Origin: a virus
Strand: one strand, 5' to 3'
Virus record (IMG/VR): IMGVR_UViG_3300021960_000280
Span: 1 to 33,676 of that record
DNA: 33,676 nt
Position numbers and translations under genes: made by a program
Shown here: positions 22,688 through 30,206 of the stretch, one piece after another
Numbering within the stretch: position 1 is the stretch's first letter
Layout of the letters: every line of letters begins with the position of its first letter
The notes under the pieces: generated by a model
Databases searched by the model: none
The model's input: the letters and a program-made list of their open reading frames with translations, nothing else
Told to the model about the DNA's origin: nothing

Positions 22688-22787
22688 GCCAATCCCTGAT
22701 CCTAAAAAGTTCGAAGAGAACTGGGACAGGATATTTAAAAAAAACAATGAACAATCTAAATCAACAGACAAGAAAAAGATTAGTTGA
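22665..22787 (+). CDS. Small phage protein (40 aa)
   Basis: ATG 22665 lies inside the glycosyltransferase 3' end, after AAGGAAGAAT, and the frame ends at TGA 22785-22787. The product begins MGKGSSPRPIPDPKKFEENW and continues DRIFKKNNEQSKSTDKKKIS. 'GKGSxPRPI...KFxxNWDxIF' is a recognisable recurrent phage microprotein. It covers the gap to the next gene. Function unknown. Confidence 0.65.
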   Translation: MGKGSSPRPIPDPKKFEENWDRIFKKNNEQSKSTDKKKIS

Positions 22788-23061
22788 ACAAGGATACCTT
22801 GTTGAAAATGTAGAACAATACAATACATTTAGCAAAAGAAAAAACGATTTATGGGGCTTTATAGATTTTCTTGCAATAAAAAAAAATGAAGTTCTTGCAA
22901 TACAGGTTACATCTAAAAGTAATATGAGTAGTCGAAGACGTAAAATAACAGAGCATGAAAATTTAGCTATAGTTAGAGAGTCTGGAATAAGAATTGAATT
23001 ATGGGGGTTTTACAAAAAGGAGAATGGAAGATGGGAAGTGAAAATAGAAGACTTATCGTAA
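22747..23061 (+). CDS. Holliday-junction resolvase-like PD-(D/E)XK nuclease
   Basis: This 104-residue protein has LVEQGYLVENVEQYN, then KNDLWGFIDFLAIKKNEVLA and IQVTSKSNMSSRRRKI. The Asp of FIDF, the acidic residue following and QV-T in place of E-x-K form the altered PD-(D/E)XK core of a phage resolvase-like family ('DLWGFxDxxAI...xIQVTS'). The missing canonical Lys is family-typical, to my knowledge. It may process branched DNA before packaging. Confidence 0.65.
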   Translation: MNNLNQQTRKRLVEQGYLVENVEQYNTFSKRKNDLWGFIDFLAIKKNEVLAIQVTSKSNMSSRRRKITEHENLAIVRESGIRIELWGFYKKENGRWEVKIEDLS

Positions 23062-23471
23062 AAAGTAAACATGATTTTAAAAATTATGAATACGAAGTAA
23101 ATGGGAAGAGTTGTCAAAGACAAGAAGCAGTAGATATGATACTTGATTTAATGGCTGGAAAATCTATGACCATGCAAGAAATTGGTAAAGAATTAAAAAT
23201 TAATAAAAGATCAATGTTTAATCTTATCAAAGTTATGCGTGAAAACAATTTAATTACTAATACAAAATTAAGGCGTGATAGACACTATTTGTTTAAAACA
23301 AAAGATGATTGTCTTATAGCAACTTATTTGTATCCAAGCGCAAAAGAGATTGAAGATAGTTTTACAATAAAAGACAGAAAAACTTATAAAGCAGAAGATA
23401 CAAAAGTCGTAAGTTACAACACAAAAACAATAGTTAAATATGCTACAACTTCTCTTGATTTTGTCAGTTAA
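23031..23471 (+). CDS. HTH (winged-helix-like) regulator
   Basis: I start at ATG 23031, eight bases after AAGGAG, rather than upstream at 23001. The 146-residue product has an HTH at about residues 35-65: AGKSMTMQEIGKELKINKRS then MFNLIKVMRENNLI. The C-terminal half is polar and basic. It lies directly before the Q-like gene, so it may control the early-to-late switch; no specific family was recognised. Confidence 0.6.
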   Translation: MGSENRRLIVKSKHDFKNYEYEVNGKSCQRQEAVDMILDLMAGKSMTMQEIGKELKINKRSMFNLIKVMRENNLITNTKLRRDRHYLFKTKDDCLIATYLYPSAKEIEDSFTIKDRKTYKAEDTKVVSYNTKTIVKYATTSLDFVS

Positions 23472-23476
23472 ATATT

Positions 23477-23794
23477 ATGCAATATAAACTGTTAATGGAA
23501 TATATGGATATGTGGAAAAGATATATGAAACATGATAGCCATAAATTAGGTTTTCCATCACGAAGTATAGGTTTAAGCAATTCATCATCTACATCTTTTG
23601 ATGATATGGTAGAGGAATTAGATAATGATATTGTACGCACAATTAATGCAGTTGTAGATTCTTTGGACAGTGAACAAAGAAAAGCAGTGTGGGCAAAATG
23701 GTTAGGAACAAAAAAACCAATGTATTATGAATTAAAATTACAACTTGCAGTAGATAACTTATTAACGATTGTGGGAAGAAGATTAAACATATAG
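23477..23794 (+). CDS. Putative Q-like late antiterminator
   Basis: This 105-residue protein has a C-terminal sigma4-like helical region: IVRTINAVVDSLDSEQRKAV then WAKWLGTKKPMYYELKLQLA and VDNLLTIVGRRLNI. Phage late-regulator families (Q/ArpU-like) share a 'V..L....R..V...YL......Y..KL..A...L...V..RL' pattern. Its stop is two bases before the late promoter -35, exactly where lambda Q lies relative to pR'. The assignment rests on context plus this weak pattern. Confidence 0.5.
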   Translation: MQYKLLMEYMDMWKRYMKHDSHKLGFPSRSIGLSNSSSTSFDDMVEELDNDIVRTINAVVDSLDSEQRKAVWAKWLGTKKPMYYELKLQLAVDNLLTIVGRRLNI

Positions 23795-23796
23795 TA

Positions 23797-23825
23797 TTGA
23801 CTTATTTTAATAAGCCCTGTATAAT
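23797..23825 (+). promoter_or_regulatory. Late promoter, near-consensus sigma70
   Basis: TTGACT at 23797-23802, a 17-base spacer and TATAAT at 23820-23825 give the best promoter in the window (11 of 12 consensus positions). It precedes the whole late gene block and follows the Q-like gene. The predicted start is about 23832. Confidence 0.85.
23801..23814. promoter_or_regulatory. Palindrome between -35 and -10 of the late promoter
   Basis: CTTATTTTAATAAG is a perfect inverted repeat (CTTATT-TT-AATAAG) that overlaps the end of the -35 hexamer and fills most of the spacer. Lambda Q binds between -35 and -10 of pR', so this could be a Q-binding element; a repressor operator is the alternative. 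Confidence 0.45.
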
Positions 23826-23831
23826 TGAGTC

Positions 23832-23936
23832 TGGATAGGAGTACTCAGCTTATTGCTTTTAGACGAGAAGGTTACTCTCCCATCAATCCTACTCTCTCGT
23901 CTGTCTCAGTAGACCCACTTCGGTGGGTCTATCCTT
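23832..23936 (+). ncRNA. Putative late leader RNA (6S-like, about 100 nt)
   Basis: Transcription from the late promoter would reach a strong terminator about 100 bases on, with no ORF between. The leader contains AGACGAGA (23861-23868) pairing with TCTCGTCT (23895-23902), then the terminator hairpin. Lambda makes an analogous 6S RNA from pR' when Q is absent. Expression is inferred from the promoter-terminator pair. Confidence 0.5.
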
Positions 23937-23938
23937 TT
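23911..23938 (+). terminator. Late-leader terminator (tR'-like)
   Basis: AGACCCAC-TTCG-GTGGGTCT is a perfect eight-pair stem with a UUCG tetraloop, followed by ATCCTTTTG. It stands between the late promoter and all late genes, so late expression requires readthrough, as in Q-controlled phages. Confidence 0.8.
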
Positions 23939-23951
23939 GAGGAGAAATAAT

Positions 23952-24005
23952 ATGTATGGCAAAAAACCAATGAAAAAAACTAAAAAACCAATGAAGAAGA
24001 AATAA
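23952..24005 (+). CDS. 17-residue Lys-rich microprotein
   Basis: ATG 23952 follows GAGGAGAAATAAT, one of the best ribosome binding sites in the window. The product, MYGKKPMKKTKKPMKKK, is almost half lysine with a repeated KKPMKK unit. It is the first gene behind the late terminator. Similar tiny basic peptides occur in other phages in my recollection. DNA or RNA binding is a guess from charge. Confidence 0.6.
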   Translation: MYGKKPMKKTKKPMKKK

Positions 24006-24006
24006 C

Positions 24007-24486
24007 ATGACTTTAGAAGAAATAATTGGAATGTTAGGATCAGCTACTCCAACAAGCGCAGAAATGGCAAGAATGAATCAATCTGTTAATCCTGCAATGG
24101 GAAAAAGTGTATTAACAGATCTTGAAATAGCTAAAATGGGTAAACCATCACTTACAGAAGCTTCAAGAATCCAATCGTCCTTATCTCCTGTAGATCAATA
24201 TAGACAAATGATGGAATCTATACCTATGCCTGTATCTAATATGGAAGCTGACGCAATTGCAGGAGCAATGGCTGGAAGAAATGCAGGGTTATCTCTTCCT
24301 GCTAATGAAATGATGCCTAACTTTGCAGACGGTCAAATGCCTTTATATTCAGGTGGTTTGTTAGAAAATATGCAAGGCAATATGGTAGACCCACAAGAAC
24401 TTATGAATCGAGCATATGATATGTCAGCACCAAGAGAAATGCGTATTGATGCTATTAACAGGTTAAGACAACTGGGAGTTATGTAA
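24007..24486 (+). CDS. Late hypothetical protein (159 aa)
   Basis: ATG 24007 begins one base after the preceding stop, with AAGAAGAAATAAC upstream. The protein is Met-rich and helical (MGKPSLTEASRIQSSLSPVD, ADAIAGAMAGRNAGLSLP) and ends with RIDAINRLRQLGVM. Its N-terminal TLEEII recurs in the product at 25117. No family recognised; Met/Ala/Gly-rich composition is common in virion-associated phage proteins. Confidence 0.55.
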   Translation: MTLEEIIGMLGSATPTSAEMARMNQSVNPAMGKSVLTDLEIAKMGKPSLTEASRIQSSLSPVDQYRQMMESIPMPVSNMEADAIAGAMAGRNAGLSLPANEMMPNFADGQMPLYSGGLLENMQGNMVDPQELMNRAYDMSAPREMRIDAINRLRQLGVM

Positions 24487-24539
24487 TGGCTTGTAAAAAA
24501 CATACAGGAAAAAAAGGTTACGGTAAAAAAGGTAAATAA
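24486..24539 (+). CDS. 17-residue Lys/Gly-rich microprotein
   Basis: ATG 24486 overlaps the stop of the preceding gene (TAATG). The product is MACKKHTGKKGYGKKGK, with eight Lys or His and a GKKGYGKKGK repeat. It is the second tiny basic peptide at the head of the late operon, and a third basic protein follows one base after it. Function unknown. Confidence 0.55.
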   Translation: MACKKHTGKKGYGKKGK

Positions 24540-24540
24540 T

Positions 24541-24708
24541 ATGGCTAAGGGATTGTATGCAAACATTCACGCAAAGCGAAAAAGAATTAAGCAAGGATCA
24601 GGAGAAAGAATGCGGCCAGTTGGAGCAAAAGGAGCTCCAAGTGCAAAACAATTTAAAGAAGCCGCAAAAACTGCCAAACCTAACAGATCTACTAAAAAAC
24701 GTAAGTGA
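24541..24708 (+). CDS. Basic small phage protein (55 aa)
   Basis: ATG 24541 starts MAKGLYANIHAKRKRIKQGS, followed by GERMRPVGAKGAPSAKQFKE and a Lys-rich end. 'MAKGLYANIHAKRKRI..GSGE.MR..G.KGAP' is a strongly recurring phage sequence that I recognise, usually of unknown function and placed before terminase genes. It follows the Lys/Gly-rich peptide after a single base. Confidence 0.75.
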   Translation: MAKGLYANIHAKRKRIKQGSGERMRPVGAKGAPSAKQFKEAAKTAKPNRSTKKRK

Positions 24709-24714
24709 TTGTGT

Positions 24715-24972
24715 ATGAGCGATGCAAGATTAAAACGTGTAGGGGTATCAGGATATAATAAACCTAAAAGAACACCAAGTCACCCAACAAAATCTCATGT
24801 AGTGGTTGCAAAATCAGGAGATCAAGTAAAAACAATACGATTTGGTCAACAAGGAGTCTCTGGAGACAAAACAAACACAAAACGTGCAAAGTCATTTAAA
24901 GCACGTCATGGTGAAAACATTGCAAAAGGTAAAATGAGTGCAGCCTACTGGGCAAACAAAGTTAAATGGTAG
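24715..24972 (+). CDS. DUF6321-like conserved phage protein
   Basis: I start at ATG 24715; a TTG at 24709 is possible. The product has KRVGVSGYNKPKRTPSHPTK then SHVVVAKSGDQVKTIRFGQQ, and ends KARHGENIAKGKMSAAYWAN. This is a highly conserved basic protein I associate with DUF6321, found in many phages near terminase genes. It is probably nucleic-acid related given its charge, but function is unknown. Confidence 0.75.
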   Translation: MSDARLKRVGVSGYNKPKRTPSHPTKSHVVVAKSGDQVKTIRFGQQGVSGDKTNTKRAKSFKARHGENIAKGKMSAAYWANKVKW

Positions 24973-25130
24973 ATGATAGTCCATGTAATGGGGTATGTCG
25001 TATGAAAAATAACAGATGTATATCATGTAATAGAGACTACGAAGATTTAGCACAATGGTTATATATGTCTAGAGAAGCTAGACTAGAACGAATGGAACAA
25101 CTTAAACGAGAACGAAATGGCAACTCTTGA
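24966..25130 (+). CDS. DUF1289-like cysteine protein (54 aa)
   Basis: ATG 24966 overlaps the end of the preceding gene, and the frame stops at TGA 25128-25130. The product has SPCNGVCRM, then CISCNRDYEDLAQWLYMSRE and AR, matching DUF1289 (PF06945): C-x3-C...C-x2-C followed by W-x2-MS. DUF1289 proteins are suspected metal or Fe-S binders. It overlaps the next ATG by 14 bases. Confidence 0.75.
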   Translation: MVDDSPCNGVCRMKNNRCISCNRDYEDLAQWLYMSREARLERMEQLKRERNGNS

Positions 25131-25572
25131 AGAAATAATACAACAATCATTATTGCGTGATAAAGAGAAAATGACATTTGGAGCGTCTGGTTATTATGCA
25201 GACCAAACAGGTGAAGGTCAAACATCTCTAGGTAATAACGAATATAGTCAAGCAATGCAATACAGAAACATGGTTGATAACATGATAAATGCACAACCAC
25301 AAATTTTACAGTACAATGATATACCATTAGACCAAGACCCATTTCAAGAATATGGTGGTAGAATATCTACTGGAATACCATTAGGTGAACAACAACGACT
25401 ACAATTAGGACTATCTGCACAAGGATTTAATGATCCATATTTTAGTCAACCATTAAGACCTACAGGTGTAGATGCAAGTTATCAAACAGGTAATACTGGT
25501 TTCGGAGTAAGTTACGACCAATTATCTCCAGACCAAAAAAGATTATTATTTAGTATATTCAGAGACTTTTAA
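25117..25572 (+). CDS. Late hypothetical protein (151 aa)
   Basis: The protein begins MATLEEIIQQSLLRDKEKMT and contains GRISTGIPLGEQQRLQLGLS, AQGFNDPY and a C-terminal YDQLSPDQKRLLFSIF. Gln-rich and polar, it may be virion-associated, with the segment around residues 85-105 strand-like. It shares the TLEEII start with the 24007 product. No family recognised. Confidence 0.5.
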   Translation: MATLEEIIQQSLLRDKEKMTFGASGYYADQTGEGQTSLGNNEYSQAMQYRNMVDNMINAQPQILQYNDIPLDQDPFQEYGGRISTGIPLGEQQRLQLGLSAQGFNDPYFSQPLRPTGVDASYQTGNTGFGVSYDQLSPDQKRLLFSIFRDF

Positions 25573-25613
25573 TATATAATAAAGGAATGTAATGACCCAT
25601 TTGGAGTTACGAT

Positions 25614-25934
25614 ATGACAGACAGAACAGACGCACAAAAACAACAATTAGAAGACGCTAGAGAGAAGGCTCGAGAAGTCAACAAGGGAAATAATTATTCC
25701 AGTAAAAACAATAGGTTACTGAATAATACTCTGAAGCTCATAGTAACTCAAGATGATGCAAAACGTGCAAGAAGAATCATGGAAGCATTAGTTGCAAAAG
25801 CAGAAGATGGTGACACTAAAGCAATAGATATGGTATTGGATAGATTAGAAGGTAAAGTCGTCCAAGAGAATAAACTATCTGGAGACAGTGAACAACCATT
25901 AATCATTAATGTAGTTACTGGAATTGATGACTGA
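25614..25934 (+). CDS. terS: Putative terminase small subunit
   Basis: This 106-residue protein starts after TTGGAGTTACGAT. It is helical and basic at the N-terminus (KQQLEDAREKAREVNKGNNY) and has DGDTKAIDMVLDRLEGKV, common to DUF5681-like phage small terminase candidates. It directly precedes and overlaps the large terminase gene. DNA recognition for packaging is expected; the family match is moderate. Confidence 0.6.
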   Translation: MTDRTDAQKQQLEDAREKAREVNKGNNYSSKNNRLLNNTLKLIVTQDDAKRARRIMEALVAKAEDGDTKAIDMVLDRLEGKVVQENKLSGDSEQPLIINVVTGIDD

Positions 25935-27195
25935 GGAAAAGAAACATACTGGTTATCAACCAAGAGAACATCAAAAACTTATTCACAAGATGATTAAGGA
26001 ACATAGGTTTTCTGTCATAGTAGCTCATAGAAGATTTGGTAAAACAGTAAGTGCAATAAATCAATTAATACATAGTGCGTTAAAGTGTACTAAAAAGAAT
26101 CCAAGATTTGCATACATTGCACCAACTTATAGTCAGGCAAAAAGAATTGCGTTTGATTATTTAAGAGAATACACAAGACCACTTGACGCAGTGGTAAATG
26201 TTGCAGAATTAAGAGTAGACTTCATGAATGGTAGAAGAATATCATTATATGGAGCAGATAACATTGACAGTCTTCGTGGTATATATCTAGATGGTTGTTT
26301 TGTAGACGAATACGCTCAGTGTAATCCATCATTATTTAGTGAAGTAATTAGACCTGCACTTGCAGATCGACTTGGATATTGTGCATTTATTGGTACACCT
26401 AAAGGTGCAAATCACTTTAAATCTCTTAGGGATCGTGCAGAAAAAGGTGAAGACAACTGGAAATTGTTAGAATTTAAAGCATCAGAAACAGGAATACTAT
26501 CACAATCAGAATTAGACTCTGCATTTAAAGAAATGGGAGCTGATAAATACAATCAAGAGTTTGAGTGCAACTTTAGTGCAGCTGTAGAAGGTTCATACTA
26601 CGGTCAGATAATGAATGATCTTACTGAACAGAACAGAATAACAGATATACCTTATGATGGTCTTGCAAAGACATTTTGTGCATGGGATTTAGGTATGGGA
26701 GATTCTACTGCAATCTGGGTATGTCAGACAGTAGGTAAAGAAATTAGATTAATCGACTTTGAAGAAAATCATGGTGTTGGTCTTGATTACTATGTTAAGT
26801 GGTTGCAAGACAATGGTTATCATCATGCAGAACAACTATTACCTCATGATGTAGAGGTTAGAGAGTTAGGAACAGGAAGATCTCGTAAAGAGATGTTAAT
26901 GGAGTCTGGATTAAACATCAGAGTCATTCCTAGACTTGGTATAGACGATGGTATACAAGCAGTAAGAAGAATATTACCTCGTTGTTGGTTCGATGTAAAA
27001 ACAAAACAGGGTATAGATGCACTACGCAACTATAGACGTGAGTACGATGAGAAACGTGACGTATTCTACAATAAACCTGTACACGATTGGTGTTCTCACG
27101 CATCTGATTCATTTAGATATCTTGCATTAGGACTAGATGAAGGTAATGATGAGTGGAGTAAACCTTTAGAGATAAACAATTCATGGGTAGTTTAA
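25927..27195 (+). CDS. terL: Terminase large subunit
   Basis: This 422-residue protein starts at ATG 25927 (a TTG lies just before it). The ATPase domain has a terminase-type Walker A, VAHRRFGKT near residue 32, and Walker B YLDGCFVDEYAQ near 118. The nuclease domain has AWDLGMGDSTAIW near 252, a middle Asp region (LLPHDVEVRELG) and HDWCSHASDSFRYL near 395. It pumps and cuts concatemeric DNA into proheads through the portal encoded next. Confidence 0.92.
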   Translation: MTEEKKHTGYQPREHQKLIHKMIKEHRFSVIVAHRRFGKTVSAINQLIHSALKCTKKNPRFAYIAPTYSQAKRIAFDYLREYTRPLDAVVNVAELRVDFMNGRRISLYGADNIDSLRGIYLDGCFVDEYAQCNPSLFSEVIRPALADRLGYCAFIGTPKGANHFKSLRDRAEKGEDNWKLLEFKASETGILSQSELDSAFKEMGADKYNQEFECNFSAAVEGSYYGQIMNDLTEQNRITDIPYDGLAKTFCAWDLGMGDSTAIWVCQTVGKEIRLIDFEENHGVGLDYYVKWLQDNGYHHAEQLLPHDVEVRELGTGRSRKEMLMESGLNIRVIPRLGIDDGIQAVRRILPRCWFDVKTKQGIDALRNYRREYDEKRDVFYNKPVHDWCSHASDSFRYLALGLDEGNDEWSKPLEINNSWVV

Positions 27196-29301
27196 ATGGC
27201 AGATGACAATAAATTAAAGAGTATTCTAGATTCTGAGATAGATGACGCAATTGGTTATTTAGAGACAGAAACTACAGACGAAAGACAAAAAGCACTAGAA
27301 TATTATCTTCGTGAACCTTATGGAAATGAAGTAGAAGGCAAGTCTTCAATTGTTACTGGAGAAGTAGCAGAAGTAGTGGACGGCGCATTACCTCAGCTCA
27401 TGAGGGTATTTACCAGTTCTGACGATGCAGTTGTATTTGAACCAGTAAGTCAAGGTGATGAAGAGAAAGCAGAACAAGCAACACAATATGTAAACCATAT
27501 CTTCTATAAAGACAACAATGGTTTTGAAATCATGCACGATTGGTTTAAAGATGCTATCTTACAAAAAGTTGGTATCGTAAAAGCATACTGGGAAGATAAG
27601 ACTGATGTTACAACAGAAAAGTATTACGGTTTAAATGACGATGAACTTGCAATGGTTGTTCAAGACCCAGAAGTAGAAGTTGTAGAACAAGACACAACAA
27701 TAGTTCAAGAAGCACAATTTGATCCAATGACAGGTATGCAAATATCACCTGCAATGTCTGCACATGATATTAAAGTAAAAAGAACAGAAAATAATGGCAA
27801 GATAATTATAGAAAACGTACCTCCAGAAGAGTTCTTAATTTCTAAACGAGCAAGAACAATTGCAGACTCACCTTTTGTTGCACATCGTAAGATGGTAACT
27901 CGTGGTGAACTTATTGCGATGGGGTATGATGAAGACACAGTTTACTCTTTACCTACAGGTGATGCACTAGAGTTTAGTCCAGAAAGAATTGCTCGATACA
28001 CAAGAGGTGAACAACCTTCAGACATGGACTCAGATGATGAATCAATGCAGTTGGTTGAGTACTACGAGTGTTATATAAAAACAGATTACGATGATGATGG
28101 TATCCCAGAGCATAGACGAGTATGTTACGCAGGTACAGAAATATTACATAATGAGGAGTGTGACTATGTACCATTTCATTCTATTTGTCCTATACCTATT
28201 CCTCATAAATTTTATGGTCATTCTCTAGCAGATCGAGCAATGGACTTACAGTTAATTAAGTCTACAATTACTCGTCAAATGTTAGATAATTTATATCTAA
28301 CTAACAACTATCGAGTTGGTGCAGTAGAAGGACAGGTCAACTTAGACGACTTACTCACATCAACTGCAGGTGGTGTGGTTCGTATGAAGAACGCAAACGC
28401 AATTGTTCCAATGACAGTGCAAAGTAATGCAGCTCAATCATTTCCAATGTTGCAATACTTAGATGAAGTACAAGCAAAACGTAGTGGTGTCAGTGATGCA
28501 ATGAATGGTTTAAATCCAGATATTTTACAAAATGTGACTGCAACTGCAGTAAATGCAATGCAATCTGCATCTCAAGGTAAATTAGAGTTAATTGCTCGTA
28601 TCTTTGCAGACACAGGTATATCAAGTCTATTTAAAGGTATCCTACAATTAGTATGTAAATACCAACAAAAAGAACGTATCATTCGCATTAATAATAAGTA
28701 TGTACCATTTGACCCAAGAGAATGGTCACATGAATACAATATATCAGTCAATGTAGGTTTAGGTACAGGTTCTAAACAAGAGCAACTTGCAACAATGCAA
28801 ATGATATTGGAAAAACAAGAACAATTACTTACTACATACGGTCTTGGTAATCCATTAGTTAATCTTAAGCAGTACAGAGATACATTAGCTAAGTTTGTAC
28901 AAATGGCAGGATTCAAAGATGACAGTCAGTTCTTAATGGAAGTTACAGAAGAACAAGCACAACAACTAGCACAACAACAAGCGCAATCTCAACAATCTGA
29001 TCCTAATACACAGGCTGCACAAATACTTGCACAAGTAGAACGTGAAAAAGCACAATTAAGAGCGCAAACAGATCAAGCAAAATTACAGTTAGATCGTGAA
29101 ACAATGCAGTTAGAAAATGAACGCAAAGCGTTAGAATTACAACAAAAAGAAGTACAACAGACTGCAGATCTTGCGTTAAAAGAGTTAAAGATTAGACTCG
29201 ATGCAAACAATGACGACAACAAAACTAAAACAGATCAAACTAAAATGATCATGGACGCATTAGAAAAGATTAATAATATTGCAACAAGAGGTATGCAGTA
29301 A
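27196..29301 (+). CDS. Portal protein, P22-like
   Basis: This 701-residue protein starts on the base after the terminase stop. The N-terminus has SSIVTGEVAEVVDGALPQLM and RVFTSSDDAVVFEP, and the middle VEYYECYIKTDYDDDGIPE and ITRQMLDNLYLTNNY, all typical of P22-like portals. GVSDAMNGLNPDILQNVTAT marks the channel-helix region near 440. The last about 140 residues are a Gln/Glu-rich coiled coil like the P22 barrel. Twelve copies would form the packaging vertex. Confidence 0.88.
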   Translation: MADDNKLKSILDSEIDDAIGYLETETTDERQKALEYYLREPYGNEVEGKSSIVTGEVAEVVDGALPQLMRVFTSSDDAVVFEPVSQGDEEKAEQATQYVNHIFYKDNNGFEIMHDWFKDAILQKVGIVKAYWEDKTDVTTEKYYGLNDDELAMVVQDPEVEVVEQDTTIVQEAQFDPMTGMQISPAMSAHDIKVKRTENNGKIIIENVPPEEFLISKRARTIADSPFVAHRKMVTRGELIAMGYDEDTVYSLPTGDALEFSPERIARYTRGEQPSDMDSDDESMQLVEYYECYIKTDYDDDGIPEHRRVCYAGTEILHNEECDYVPFHSICPIPIPHKFYGHSLADRAMDLQLIKSTITRQMLDNLYLTNNYRVGAVEGQVNLDDLLTSTAGGVVRMKNANAIVPMTVQSNAAQSFPMLQYLDEVQAKRSGVSDAMNGLNPDILQNVTATAVNAMQSASQGKLELIARIFADTGISSLFKGILQLVCKYQQKERIIRINNKYVPFDPREWSHEYNISVNVGLGTGSKQEQLATMQMILEKQEQLLTTYGLGNPLVNLKQYRDTLAKFVQMAGFKDDSQFLMEVTEEQAQQLAQQQAQSQQSDPNTQAAQILAQVEREKAQLRAQTDQAKLQLDRETMQLENERKALELQQKEVQQTADLALKELKIRLDANNDDNKTKTDQTKMIMDALEKINNIATRGMQ

Positions 29302-29933
29302 TGTTACTTAATTTAGGTCTTAATCAATTAGCACCATCATTGCCTGCTAATTTAAGAAAAGCACCTAACATTGTTACTGCACCACAATCTAATATAGATA
29401 TTAATGCCATATTAGGATTAACTCCAAGCCAATATTCTGGATTACAATCTGTAGGTAATACAGGTTATTACTATGGTAATAATCGTATGTATGAACCATA
29501 TACTATTACAAGTTCTCCAAGTTATGGTATATATGGCCCATATAGCAATACTGGTTATAGTTATAGTCCGTATGGCGGTAATCCTTATAATCCATACGGA
29601 GGAGCATATCAAGGCAATTCTAATCGTGCAGAAGGAACAATCACTGTAGGAAGCCAAGCATTTAGACCTGTTGATGCAAACATTACAGGATTTAGTAAAA
29701 GCAAAGTTGGTGAAGAAGATAGTAAGATATACGAATACGCACCATCTATGGCTTATGTATATTCACAAGCACCTAAACCTGCACCATTACCAACACCGAA
29801 TGTAACATCATTTTTATCGACCCCAACTGCAAACACTTATGTAGGTAGTTATGGTGCAGATAGATTTACACAAGGAAATGGATTACTAGGACTTGACTTT
29901 GGTCTACCTAGTGGAAAATCTGCAAATGAATAA
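29301..29933 (+). CDS. Tyr/Gly/Pro-rich late protein, function unknown
   Basis: This 210-residue protein overlaps the portal stop (TAATG). Residues 50-105 are a low-complexity stretch rich in Tyr, Gly, Ser, Asn and Pro (for example SPYGGNPYNPYGGAYQG), followed by a more ordered region TITVGSQAFRPVDANITGFS. Such Y/G/P-rich sequence resembles disordered or phase-separating segments. Its position between portal and scaffold suggests a head-assembly link, which is inference. Confidence 0.6.
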   Translation: MLLNLGLNQLAPSLPANLRKAPNIVTAPQSNIDINAILGLTPSQYSGLQSVGNTGYYYGNNRMYEPYTITSSPSYGIYGPYSNTGYSYSPYGGNPYNPYGGAYQGNSNRAEGTITVGSQAFRPVDANITGFSKSKVGEEDSKIYEYAPSMAYVYSQAPKPAPLPTPNVTSFLSTPTANTYVGSYGADRFTQGNGLLGLDFGLPSGKSANE

Positions 29934-30156
29934 ACAAGACATAATAAAAGGCATTTTAGAAACACCAGAATTTCAAGACGTAATTAACGAGTTGAGAGAA
30001 AATCAACTCAACGGTATTAGGTACTCTACTCCATCTGATAAAGATGCTAGAGAAACCTTTTACATGAGATTACAAGTCTTAGACGAAATCATGAACTATC
30101 TTGAATCAATCACTAAAGACGGCGACATTAAAGATAAAGCATGGAAGATATTATAG
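29926..30156 (+). CDS. Small helical protein (76 aa)
   Basis: ATG 29926 overlaps the end of the preceding gene by eight bases. The product is MNKQDIIKGILETPEFQDVI, then NELRENQLNGIRYSTPSDKD and ETFYMRLQVLDEIMNYLESI. Small helical proteins of this kind ('DARE..Y.rl.vl.ei...L..') are frequent between portal and scaffold genes. Function unknown. Confidence 0.65.
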   Translation: MNKQDIIKGILETPEFQDVINELRENQLNGIRYSTPSDKDARETFYMRLQVLDEIMNYLESITKDGDIKDKAWKIL

Positions 30157-30189
30157 ACTTTTCTATAATGGCAACCCTTGCCAAAAGGG
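30151..30189 (+). promoter_or_regulatory. Two consecutive RNA hairpins before the scaffold gene
   Basis: TTATAGA-CTTT-TCTATAA (30151-30168) is a perfect stem-loop spanning the upstream stop codon. It is followed by GGCAACCCTTGCCAAAAGGG (30170-30189), which can fold in two exclusive ways: GGCAA with TTGCC, or CCCTT with AAGGG. No T run follows, so these are not terminators. They could be RNA processing or translation-control elements. Confidence 0.4.
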
Positions 30190-30206
30190 AACATTAAGGA
30201 AATACA

